From Psychrobacter sp. FME6 (GTDB taxonomy: Bacteria; Pseudomonadota; Gammaproteobacteria; Pseudomonadales; Moraxellaceae): a stretch of DNA of 64,000 bases. A program made the position numbers and the translations under genes. The stretch is from assembly GCF_014861365.1 (NCBI RefSeq), contig NZ_RRYW01000001.1:38514-102513 (forward strand), read 5' to 3'. Shown one piece after another: positions 56,802-64,000 of this stretch (positions are counted from its first letter, which is position 1; each line of letters opens with the position of its first letter). A model generated the notes under the pieces. It was not told where the DNA came from. It did not search any database and worked only from the letters and a program-made list of their open reading frames with translations.

Positions 56802-57287
56802 ATGAATAACGTTTTAAAAGACTATGCTAACCTGTTATGTTTATATTGGTCAGCAGTTAAAAAATTAGAGAGTTCAGGTAATGCTGAATTCTTTAAAGAT
56901 GACTGGCTACAAGCCAACTGGGAATTGATTGTTGAAAGGCAGTTAGGAGGCTTCGATTTATACTTAGAAGTATATGGAGCTGGTGCAGATTGTAATGGCG
57001 AAAGCTCTAGGGTTTTATTTCCTAACAAACAAGCCACCCATAACATAATCCTAAGCCCTAAAAACGAAGATAAAATCTATGATTTTTTAGGAGAAGGTGA
57101 TATAGACAATACTTTTGGGGAAGTTATTTTTCAAAGGTTTGTCACTATAAAAGAAGACGGTTGGTACTATGAAGAACCTCCTTTCGATATGATAGAAGCT
57201 TTATATAGAAATGAGATAATCATAGCAGAGTTTGATGCTATAAATATAGAATTAGGTATTATCTCTTCGGAAGACAATAGTAAATGA
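56802..57287 (+). CDS. AT-rich orphan gene, unknown function
   Basis: A 161-residue soluble, acidic protein with no signal peptide, membrane segment or known motif. Its codon use is AT-rich (many AAA, ATA, TTA) compared with the neighbouring housekeeping genes, suggesting acquisition. A TTG start at 56796 is possible, but the ATG at 56802 is more usual. Its size and acidity are like immunity proteins, but this is only a suggestion. Confidence 0.6.
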   Translation: MNNVLKDYANLLCLYWSAVKKLESSGNAEFFKDDWLQANWELIVERQLGGFDLYLEVYGAGADCNGESSRVLFPNKQATHNIILSPKNEDKIYDFLGEGDIDNTFGEVIFQRFVTIKEDGWYYEEPPFDMIEALYRNEIIIAEFDAINIELGIISSEDNSK

Positions 57288-57325
57288 CATACCTGAATAC
57301 TGTTTTTCTGCCTAGCTGTTGTTTG

Positions 57326-57487
57326 TATAGTCGATACACTTCAAAAGTGTTATAGCGCTACTGGGATGCTTGTTTTTTAAAATATAGGTTGCGCAGCCTC
57401 TGTCGGCGTAGGCACAGCACGCAAGTAAAATTCATCCCAGTAGCGCATTTGAGCTTATATAACATTTTTATTTTCAGCTGACTATAT
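57326..57487 (+). repeat. Dispersed palindromic repeat, copy D
   Basis: About 162 bp. Inner arms GCGCTACTGGGATG (57356) and CATCCCAGTAGCGC (57433) are exact complements; outer ends TATAGTC.. and ..GACTATATA also pair. The conserved 31-bp centre is at 57395-57425, one base different from copy B. It lies between two AT-rich orphan genes. Confidence 0.85.
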
Positions 57488-57532
57488 ATGGGCCGATTAA
57501 ATCTTTTACCGATATCATCAAAAGGATTCTAA

Positions 57533-58024
57533 ATGTTTATGAGTAATCTGTCGAAGCGATTTGTATCTTGTCTTGCATTACCGATCTGTTCGTTGCTGAT
57601 AGTAGGTATTTCTGGCTGTTTTAAAAAGCCCCATCCTTCTTCTATAATAGAAGGTGATATTGAAATATCAACCAACAGTGATGGTGATTTGTGTTTTGAA
57701 CCCTTATTTGCAACAACAGTATTACATGATCAGCCTATACAAATAAAATATATAAGAATGAGCGACTTAGAGATATATAATTACGATATTCCTGACGATC
57801 AAAGTCGCACAATGCTAACTATAGCTCCTATAGATGAAAAGTATTATATTATAGAAAAAGAAGAGAAGATCTGTTTGGACACCGATAATCCAAACTTAAT
57901 ACAGAGAACTTTTAGACCTTTTAAAACACAATCTGTAATAGTTGGAATTGGAGGGATAGACGATAAAGAAGAAGAAAATGTATATTTTCATCGTGAGTTT
58001 GACTATCCTTATGTTGCTGAATAA
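57533..58024 (+). CDS. Putative lipoprotein, possibly immunity-type
   Basis: 163 residues with a lipoprotein signal: basic start, hydrophobic core, then ISGC placing the lipid-attached Cys near residue 29. The mature part is acidic, with two Cys (DLCFEP and KICLDT) that could form a disulfide. The pattern of a small AT-rich lipoprotein with a Cys-containing beta-rich domain is reminiscent of periplasmic immunity lipoproteins to type VI effectors, but no effector gene is in view and the resemblance is weak. AAAAGGATTC precedes the start. Confidence 0.62.
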   Translation: MFMSNLSKRFVSCLALPICSLLIVGISGCFKKPHPSSIIEGDIEISTNSDGDLCFEPLFATTVLHDQPIQIKYIRMSDLEIYNYDIPDDQSRTMLTIAPIDEKYYIIEKEEKICLDTDNPNLIQRTFRPFKTQSVIVGIGGIDDKEEENVYFHREFDYPYVAE

Positions 58025-58052
58025 TCAAACATCTTCAACCGCATGCCAAAAC

Positions 58053-59003
58053 CTACTCAAACTCACTCAGCATTTTAGTAATGCGGGCATCTTTTTGTTG
58101 CCAGATATCTTCTAACCACTCAAACATCATCGCTTTGGTAGCTTCATCACGATCATAGCCGCCATCCATAATCGCCGCAAATAACTTATCCGGTATTTTT
58201 AAGCGCGTGACATCAACGCCCAAACGGCGAATATTACCTTTCCATAAATCATCGTAGTCAGGAGTGCCGTCAGGATAGACGATAGTAATATCCAAAATGG
58301 AGTCCATCTGATCGCCTAAGGCATTAATCGCTAATGATAAACCACCCGCCCGCGGCTTTAATAAGTGCTGATAAGGTGAGCCTTGCTTATCGTGTTTCTC
58401 TACCGTAAAGCGCGTGCCTTCTAAGTAATTAAGCAGGGCAAAAGGTTTGTTTTTTAATTGACGACAGGCACGTTTGGCTTCGATTAAATTTTGCTTTTTA
58501 AGTTCTGGATTCTTGGCCATCGCTTTAGGAGAAAATCGCTTAATCATCGGAAAGTCTAAGAAGTAAAAAGCTTGACCGATAACTGGGATATAAATCAAAT
58601 TAAACTTAGTAAAAAATCGCGTTAAAGGCAGCGTATCTTGACTGATGTATTGCACGATACTGGTATCGACCCACGATTGATGGTTGCTGACCAGCAGATA
58701 CTGCTTGTCTTCACTCAGATCGTCAGGCAGATTAATCCGCCAGTCTTTATGCGGTAGCGCATGGTCAATGACGGCGTTATTACTATTGATCCAGTATTTG
58801 GTAATCGCAATCAGCGCATCGTCTGTGACTTTTGCTCCGGTCAACACTTTTGCCGCCCCCAAAGTCCAGATGGGCAGGCCCACCATCGCACTATTGGCCG
58901 TGAGAACACTCGTACCGGTTAAAAAAGAGGCGGCTTTACCTACAGCTGGCAGCTTATCGTGAAGCTTCTCGTACAGTGAATCGATTTTTTTTATAAAGGG
59001 CAT
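58053..59003 (-). CDS. 1-acyl-glycerol-3-phosphate acyltransferase-like protein (YihG type)
   Basis: A membrane-associated acyltransferase of the PlsC superfamily. The acyltransferase motif NHQSWVD (H-x4-D) is near residue 107. FPMIKRF near 151 and the substrate-binding EGTRF near residue 195 fill the second and third blocks. Its 316 residues are longer than PlsC and fit YihG-type acyltransferases, thought to act on lysophosphatidic acid with alternative acyl chains. An N-terminal hydrophobic stretch (residues 25-55) probably anchors it. GGATATTTGTT precedes the start. Confidence 0.85.
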   Translation of the reverse strand: MPFIKKIDSLYEKLHDKLPAVGKAASFLTGTSVLTANSAMVGLPIWTLGAAKVLTGAKVTDDALIAITKYWINSNNAVIDHALPHKDWRINLPDDLSEDKQYLLVSNHQSWVDTSIVQYISQDTLPLTRFFTKFNLIYIPVIGQAFYFLDFPMIKRFSPKAMAKNPELKKQNLIEAKRACRQLKNKPFALLNYLEGTRFTVEKHDKQGSPYQHLLKPRAGGLSLAINALGDQMDSILDITIVYPDGTPDYDDLWKGNIRRLGVDVTRLKIPDKLFAAIMDGGYDRDEATKAMMFEWLEDIWQQKDARITKMLSEFE

Positions 59004-59232
59004 AACAAATATCCATATTAATGAGCGCGAGTGCCGGTAAGGAAAATAGGAGCAGCCTCATCCATGATGTGGCTTGAAAGCGTTGGTTTAATACCGCGCA
59101 ACTACTAAGGCAAGCCATAGAATACCGCAAAGCTTGACAATAAAACGTTAAAGAAACGTTATTTATTTAACTCAAGCGATTGTAGAGCTCTGCATTTATA
59201 TAAAACCTCATGGCAAATATCATTCTAAACAC

Positions 59233-59272
59233 AAAAAGAAGCGATGATTTAGCATCATCGCTTCTTTTTTTT
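59233..59272 (-). terminator. Terminator of the cysI-DUF934-cysH operon
   Basis: A perfect 16-bp stem (AGAAGCGATGAT with complement, extended by A/T pairs) with a minus-strand T-run. It is about 60 bases after the cysH stop. Confidence 0.9.
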
Positions 59273-59283
59273 CTTAACATCTC

Positions 59284-59298
59284 TAGGGCGTGTCCTAA
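59284..59298 (+). repeat. Single end of the 131-bp element family
   Basis: TAGGGCGTGTCCTAA, matching the inverted ends at 53763 and 53879. No second end is found nearby, so it is a remnant. Confidence 0.55.
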
Positions 59299-59328
59299 TC
59301 ATTTAGTCTTTTATTGCTAGCTAGTTAC

Positions 59329-59967
59329 TTACAACTGCGTATGCAAACCACACTCGCGGTGCTCTTCTACCTTAGTCGGATCAAAATAGTCAAACTCATT
59401 GGGTAGGCTGTTTTCTTCAAGATAAACATCTAGATCAGCATCAGTTTTTTCAAATAACGGTGCTACTTTTAATACGCCATCTTTTGATAGGCTAAGTACA
59501 TCAAGACCTTGGCGAAATTCGGTTTGATCTTTACGAATGGCGTTAAACCAAACGTCTGGTTTTAGCTCATCCAACGCACGACGGAATGGCTCAAGCTTCA
59601 CTTGATCAGTAAATTCGTCATGTTGTGCATCATCAACACCAGGGATACCTTCCATCGTTACGTCACGATGGGCAGCGGTTTGCTTAGGGATATAGGTGAT
59701 CACATTTAAGTTCAAATCGCGGATAACTTTATTGGCAAATTGATACGTGGCATCAGTGTTATAGCCAGAATCCACCCACAAGACGGTGATATCAGGGCGT
59801 TGTTTCGCAACTAAGTGCAAAATGGCAGATTCGTAAGGGCGGAAGTTGGTGGTAATGATGGGGTTTTTAGCTTGGCTAAGCGCCCATTCTACAATCTGCT
59901 CAGGTGACTTACCTTGCAAGTCTTGGTTGGCTTGGTCGATATCTAGATTTGGGTGTAATTGGCTCAT
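59329..59967 (-). CDS. cysH: Phosphoadenylylsulfate/adenylylsulfate reductase, short form
   Basis: Reduces activated sulfate to sulfite in cysteine synthesis. The 212 residues are shorter than the E. coli enzyme (244). The PAPS-reductase-type core is seen: TTNFRPYES near residue 39, TVLWVDSGYNTDAT near 60, and WFNAIRKDQTEFR near 135. The single Cys lies in the C-terminal ECGLH motif, which in the family is the catalytic Cys. The paired Cys ligands of iron-sulfur APS reductases are absent. So it looks PAPS-type, although only Sat and no APS kinase is encoded here. AAGGA precedes the start; DUF934 and cysI are upstream. Confidence 0.85.
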   Translation of the reverse strand: MSQLHPNLDIDQANQDLQGKSPEQIVEWALSQAKNPIITTNFRPYESAILHLVAKQRPDITVLWVDSGYNTDATYQFANKVIRDLNLNVITYIPKQTAAHRDVTMEGIPGVDDAQHDEFTDQVKLEPFRRALDELKPDVWFNAIRKDQTEFRQGLDVLSLSKDGVLKVAPLFEKTDADLDVYLEENSLPNEFDYFDPTKVEEHRECGLHTQL

Positions 59968-60078
59968 AATATATTCCTTGGTTATAATTGATAATAGTGA
60001 TAATTAATAATTGCGTAACTAAATTAAAAACAGCTGAATTAAAAAATGGTTAATAAGAATTGCTATGGCGGCAGCGTA

Positions 60079-60675
60079 TTAAGCACCTGCAAACATCGGT
60101 AAGGCGCTAGCGTCGCGACCGTCGTAGCTGCTGGCAAGGGCATTAAATGCTTGACTGATATTAGAGATAGACTGCAGATCATGCTCACTTATCACAAAAC
60201 TATCAGCGCCTGCACGTAACAGATAGGCGATTTGATCACGTCCAAACTCGCCAGCCATACGAATCTCACCTTGGTAGCCAATTTGACGTAGGGTTTGGGC
60301 AAAGCTAAAGCCGCGACCATCAGTGAAAGCGGGTACATGAATGACAATCAGGTCTTGCTGTAATAAAAACTCTGGTATACGCGTCAGTACTTCTGTATCG
60401 CTATCTGATGTCACCCAAACCCCAAAACGGCTGGTATGTTGGGCTAATAATTCACGTACTTGTTGTAATAACCCGCCGGCGATGTTGCCTTTAGCATCTA
60501 ATAAATCGCTAAGTGGCAAAAGCACATCGAGCTTCTCTTGTTTTTGCAATAACTCAAGCAGTGATATGTGAGTTAATGCAATGCCGTCTGGTAGCTCATT
60601 GGTACTAAGTGCCAACCAAGTATCATTTTGGCCAATATCAGCGCCTTGCTCGTTTAACACATGATGATTAGCCAT
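60079..60675 (-). CDS. DUF934 protein linked to sulfite reductase
   Basis: A 198-residue soluble protein of the DUF934 family, found next to sulfite reductase genes in many proteobacteria and thought to assist sulfite reduction. Visible are LPLSDLLDAKGN near residue 50, IHVPAFTDGRGFSFAQTLRQIGYQG near residues 107-131, and LLRAGADSFVISE near 150. No cofactor motif is visible. The frame extends to 60708, but the ATG at 60675 has an excellent AAGGAGAAGG site and overlaps the cysI stop by eight bases, so translation is coupled. Confidence 0.87.
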   Translation of the reverse strand: MANHHVLNEQGADIGQNDTWLALSTNELPDGIALTHISLLELLQKQEKLDVLLPLSDLLDAKGNIAGGLLQQVRELLAQHTSRFGVWVTSDSDTEVLTRIPEFLLQQDLIVIHVPAFTDGRGFSFAQTLRQIGYQGEIRMAGEFGRDQIAYLLRAGADSFVISEHDLQSISNISQAFNALASSYDGRDASALPMFAGA

Positions 60676-62353
60676 AGACCTTCTCCTTAAAGGGTGCGAT
60701 GCCGACACGATTGATCAACTCACCAAAGCCTTCTACCTCATGCTCATTGCTGACGCGTTGCTCCAGATAGACGTCGATTATCTTTTGTATCGTCGTTGCC
60801 ACATCATCAGAAGGTACGGCTCTACCGAGTATCTTACCGAGCTTGGCGTTATTACTAGAATTACCGCCAAGGCTGATTTGGTACCAGTATTCGCCTTTTT
60901 TATCGACACCAAGGATACCAATATCACCAGTATGATGATGCGCACAGGCATTCATGCAGCCTGACATATTGAGACGAATGTCACCCAAGTCATAAAGGTA
61001 ATCGAGGTCATCAAACTGTTTTTCGATTTGTTCAGCGATATTATGGGTAGTGGCGTTGGCCAGTGAGCAAAAGTCCCAGCCCGGGCAGACGATCATATCG
61101 GTTAGGGTATTGATATTTGGACGAGCTAAATGCAGCTTAGCCAACTGTTGCCATAGCTCATACAACTGATTGGTTTGCACATCAGCGAAAACCAAATTTT
61201 GCTGATAAGTACCGCGAAGCTCGCCAAAGCTATATTTATCAGCAAGGTCGGCGAGGGCATCCATTTGCGACTCGCTAATATCACCTGATGGCACATAGCT
61301 GCCGTTAACTAAGCCCGCCTTTAAAGAAATCACTATCGCCCGATAACCTGCGATTTTGTGGGCGACGGTGTTTTGTTGATACCAATCAGCAAAGTTTTTA
61401 TCGCTATCAAGCGTTTGTTGTAGCTCAGACTGTGCTTGTAGCGCGTCAAAGCTAAGGTAATCGGGTTCAGTGAAAAAGCTACTGGCTTTGTCAAAGTTGG
61501 CATCGGTCAGTGTTAGTGCCCCATCTTTGGTATGTGCTTCCCATTCAGCATCGACCAATTTAGCAAAAGCAGGACCACCCATGCTCTCGACCAATATTTT
61601 GATACGAGCTTTGAATTTATTATCACGGCGACCATGGAGGTTATAGACGCGCAAAATAGCGTCCAAATAGCTAAGTAGATGCTGGCGCGGTAAAAACTTA
61701 TTAATAGTTTTGCCGATCACAGGCGTACGTCCAAGACCGCCACCAACGATGACTTCAAAACCTAATTCGCCCTCGTCATTTTGCTTAATATGCAAACCAA
61801 TATCATGAACTTGCGTCGCTGCCCGATCATTGGCCGTGCCAATGACGGCAATCTTAAATTTACGCGGCAAAAAAGCAAACTCAGGATGAAAGGTTGACCA
61901 CTGGCGAATAATCTCGCAGTAAGGGCGCGGATCGGCAATCTCTTCTTTATGAATACCAGCATAAGGGTCGGTGGTGGTATTACGAATACAGTTACCCGAA
62001 GTTTGGATGGAGTGCATCTGTACCGACGCCAGCTCTGCCAATATATCTGGCACTTCTTCGAGTTTTGGCCAGTTCAGCTGCATATTGGTACGAGTGGTAA
62101 AGTGTCCGTAACCCTTATCGTATTTACGGGTAATCTCAGCCAGCTTACGCAATTGATAGGTTGCTAGCAGTCCATATGGCACCGCAATACGCAGCATCGG
62201 TGCATAACGCTGGATATAAAGCCCATTTTGCAAACGCAGCGGCAAAAATTGCTCTTCTGGCAGCTCGCCCGCCAAAAACCGTTCGGTTTGGTCACGAAAT
62301 TGTGCAACACGTTCCTCTACTAAGGTTTGGTCAGCGTAATTATATTGATACAT
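60668..62353 (-). CDS. cysI: Sulfite reductase hemoprotein subunit
   Basis: Reduces sulfite to sulfide using siroheme and a 4Fe-4S cluster. The 561 residues show the two-repeat ferredoxin-like fold of nitrite/sulfite reductases. The cluster and siroheme ligands are four Cys: C-x5-C in CPGWDFC near residue 424, and C-x3-C in SGCMNAC near residue 465. TSGNCIRNTTTDPYAG near 120 is typical of the first repeat. The electron donor subunit CysJ is not adjacent. It is the first gene of the cysI-DUF934-cysH operon and is divergent from sat. Confidence 0.93.
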   Translation of the reverse strand: MYQYNYADQTLVEERVAQFRDQTERFLAGELPEEQFLPLRLQNGLYIQRYAPMLRIAVPYGLLATYQLRKLAEITRKYDKGYGHFTTRTNMQLNWPKLEEVPDILAELASVQMHSIQTSGNCIRNTTTDPYAGIHKEEIADPRPYCEIIRQWSTFHPEFAFLPRKFKIAVIGTANDRAATQVHDIGLHIKQNDEGELGFEVIVGGGLGRTPVIGKTINKFLPRQHLLSYLDAILRVYNLHGRRDNKFKARIKILVESMGGPAFAKLVDAEWEAHTKDGALTLTDANFDKASSFFTEPDYLSFDALQAQSELQQTLDSDKNFADWYQQNTVAHKIAGYRAIVISLKAGLVNGSYVPSGDISESQMDALADLADKYSFGELRGTYQQNLVFADVQTNQLYELWQQLAKLHLARPNINTLTDMIVCPGWDFCSLANATTHNIAEQIEKQFDDLDYLYDLGDIRLNMSGCMNACAHHHTGDIGILGVDKKGEYWYQISLGGNSSNNAKLGKILGRAVPSDDVATTIQKIIDVYLEQRVSNEHEVEGFGELINRVGIAPFKEKVYG

Positions 62354-62663
62354 GACGTAATCTCAATGTTATTTTTAAACGTAAAAGCAGCGACTAATCA
62401 GTTTTATTGCCAATCGCAAGGTAAACAATTCAGCTTTACATCATATAAGTTTGATTCCTTAAACATAAATTCCTTTAAGACATATCCATATCCAAACACA
62501 GCATAAATTTTCATAACCAAAGTTAGGTAGCCTATGTTTATCAAATTCAACTTCCAATTTTCATGGGTCGCCCATAATTTGTTATTCATTAGCAACTAAC
62601 CGTTTAACTTTAAATTATCGCTTATTTATTTTCTTGACCATTCCTTGAGGTTTTAAAAACACT
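62354..62663. promoter_or_regulatory. Divergent promoter region of cysI and sat
   Basis: 310 AT-rich bases control both sulfur operons. It has a direct repeat TTCCTTAA (62455) / TTCCTTTAA (62471) and two copies of AATTTTCAT (62507 and 62556). A CysB-type regulator would be expected here, but its box is too degenerate to call. No gene is supported. Confidence 0.4.
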
Positions 62664-63917
62664 ATGACATCTATAACCGCTAATCAAAAACCATCAAAGC
62701 TCGTTCCGCCACATGGTAGCAGCGAGCTTAAGCCGCTTTTATTAAATGATAGTGCGCGCAACCAAGCATTAAAGCTTGCCAGCACCTTGCCAACCATCAC
62801 CTTAAGCTCACGTGAACGCGGTGATTTGATTATGTTTGGTATTGGCGGATTTACGCCATTGAAAGGCTTTATGAATCAAGCAGATTGGCAAGGTGTGGTT
62901 GATAACATGCGTTTGCAAAGTGGTGACAATGCTGGCTTGTTTTGGCCGATTCCCATTACTTTATCAGCGCCTAAAGTGACTGCCGACAGCTTAAGTCAAG
63001 GTGATAAAGTGGCGTTGGTGGCGCAAGATGGCGAGATCATGGGTATTTTAACGGTAGAAGAAACGTACGCCATTGATAAAGCTTATGAATGCCAAAAAGT
63101 CTTCACTACCACAGACCAAGAGCATCCAGGGGTGCAGCAAGTTTTAGAGCAAGGCGAGGTCAATATCGCTGGCAGTGTCGAAGTGTTAAGCGAAGGCGAG
63201 TTCCCAACCTTGTATCCTGAAATCTATAAAACGCCTGCGGAGACCCGTGAGATCTTGGATAATAAAGGCTGGAAAACGGTTGCCGCCTTCCAAACCCGTA
63301 ACCCAATGCACCGCTCGCATGAGTACCTTGCCAAGATTGCTATCGAGATTTGTGACGGCGTATTGATTCATTCATTGCTAGGCGCATTAAAGCCGGGCGA
63401 CATTCCAGCGGAAGTCCGCCAAGAAGCCATTAAAACCTTAATTGATAATTATTTTAGAGCTGACACCGTTATTCAAGCGGGTTATCCGCTCGATATGCGT
63501 TATGCCGGTCCACGTGAAGCATTACTGCATGCCGTGTTCCGTCAAAACTATGGCTGTAGTCATCTGATTGTCGGTCGCGATCATGCGGGTGTCGGTGATT
63601 ATTATGGTGCCTTTGATGCGCAGGCTATTTTTGATTATGTCGGCAAAGACGACTTGATTACTCAACCGTTAAAAATTGGCTGGACGTTTTGGTGTAATGC
63701 TTGTAATGCGATGGCCTCTGATAAAACCTGCCCGCATGAAGCTTCTGAGCATGTCAAAGTGTCAGGAACCAAATTGCGTAAGGCACTATCAGAAGATGAA
63801 GAGGTGCCAGATAACTTTAGTCGTCCAGAAGTATTGAAAATTTTGCGCAATTACTATGCCGGTATCGCTCGTGAGGAACGTGCTGAGGTAAAATTGACCG
63901 GTGCTTCTGCGGTATAA
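62664..63917 (+). CDS. sat: Sulfate adenylyltransferase, homomeric type
   Basis: ATP sulfurylase: makes APS from sulfate and ATP, the first step of sulfate assimilation. It is the single-chain type (417 residues), not CysDN. Visible motifs are the nucleotide/sulfate-binding [11 protein letters not shown] near residue 210, [12 protein letters not shown] near 309 and [16 protein letters not shown] near residue 350, whose Cys spacing (C-x2-C, later C-x-x-H-E) may bind zinc as in related enzymes. No APS kinase domain is fused. Its promoter is shared with the divergent cysI operon. Confidence 0.94.
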   Translation: MTSITANQKPSKLVPPHGSSELKPLLLNDSARNQALKLASTLPTITLSSRERGDLIMFGIGGFTPLKGFMNQADWQGVVDNMRLQSGDNAGLFWPIPITLSAPKVTADSLSQGDKVALVAQDGEIMGILTVEETYAIDKAYECQKVFTTTDQEHPGVQQVLEQGEVNIAGSVEVLSEGEFPTLYPEIYKTPAETREILDNKGWKTVAAFQTRNPMHRSHEYLAKIAIEICDGVLIHSLLGALKPGDIPAEVRQEAIKTLIDNYFRADTVIQAGYPLDMRYAGPREALLHAVFRQNYGCSHLIVGRDHAGVGDYYGAFDAQAIFDYVGKDDLITQPLKIGWTFWCNACNAMASDKTCPHEASEHVKVSGTKLRKALSEDEEVPDNFSRPEVLKILRNYYAGIAREERAEVKLTGASAV

Positions 63918-64000
63918 GTATTAAGTATTAATTAGTAAAAGATTGGGTGGTGTTCTAAAAAGTATGCTGGCATCAGACGTAGCCATAATTGATGTAAAAG

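Larger units (their letters stand above)
59004..59328. other. Intergenic region between the acyltransferase gene and cysH
   Basis: It holds the acyltransferase promoter region, the cysH terminator and one isolated end of the 131-bp element family (59284-59298). No gene is seen. Confidence 0.55.

Noticed and set aside
62404..62595. 63-residue minus-strand frame between cysI and sat
   Set aside because: It occupies the divergent promoter region and has no ribosome site or recognisable pattern.
1..64000. tRNA, rRNA or riboswitch genes
   Set aside because: I looked for cloverleaf arms and 16S/23S motifs and saw none. Intergenic hairpins were terminators or repeat arms. A covariance search would be needed to be certain.

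Overview
The window looks like chromosomal DNA of a Psychrobacter-type gammaproteobacterium (Moraxellaceae). The basis is gene content, protein style and fairly AT-rich intergenic DNA; no rRNA or other formal marker is present, so the genus is an inference. About 50 protein-coding genes are supported. I see no rRNA, tRNA, CRISPR array, prophage or intact insertion sequence.

Layout. 1-4206: the end of glyoxalase II (gloB), then the peptide/microcin C-type ABC transporter yejBEF. 4421-8603: an iron-dependent alcohol dehydrogenase, folE, fabI, a DUF1275 membrane protein and a tiny acidic protein. 9049-17280: an SLC13 carboxylate/sulfate symporter, an anchored alpha/beta hydrolase, two unknown proteins and the giant helicase HrpA. 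17681-20283: a decayed cynX-like transporter, a GlcG/HbpS-like protein and aspA. 20436-25586: a small membrane protein, a methyltransferase, then a possible oxidative-stress cassette (205-residue orphan, DyP peroxidase, catalase-like protein). 25808-28097: a DMT exporter and an NAD-salvage pair (pnuC plus a NadR-type kinase). 28445-37302: a KAS III enzyme, prfA, lysS, an unknown gene, dnaX and a LysR regulator. 37405-46898: argD, yacG, a TrmB-like paralog, an ABC1 kinase, purD and an NAD-glutamate dehydrogenase. 46967-54631: a WG-repeat protein, sbcC/sbcD and a lipoprotein. 54700-63917: a sulfur assimilation region (cysG; cysI-DUF934-cysH; divergent sat), interrupted by an AT-rich pair of orphan genes and an acyltransferase.

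How genes work together. Sat activates sulfate, CysH reduces the activated sulfate, CysI reduces sulfite, and CysG makes the siroheme CysI needs. PnuC and the NadR-type kinase would import and phosphorylate nicotinamide riboside. SbcC and SbcD form one nuclease. AspA and NAD-GDH both feed amino acids into the TCA cycle.

The most unusual material lies between genes. A family of roughly 145-160 bp imperfect palindromes has four full copies, three of them sharing a near-invariant 31-bp centre, and two left-end fragments. A 270-bp element has perfect 20-bp terminal inverted repeats and two internal hairpin arms. A 131-bp element has ends of another type, and a single matching end lies elsewhere. 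A 13-mer, AATAGCCTAAGTA, occurs exactly four times. Two palindrome copies bracket the DyP/catalase-like pair, and another sits inside the AT-rich orphan pair.
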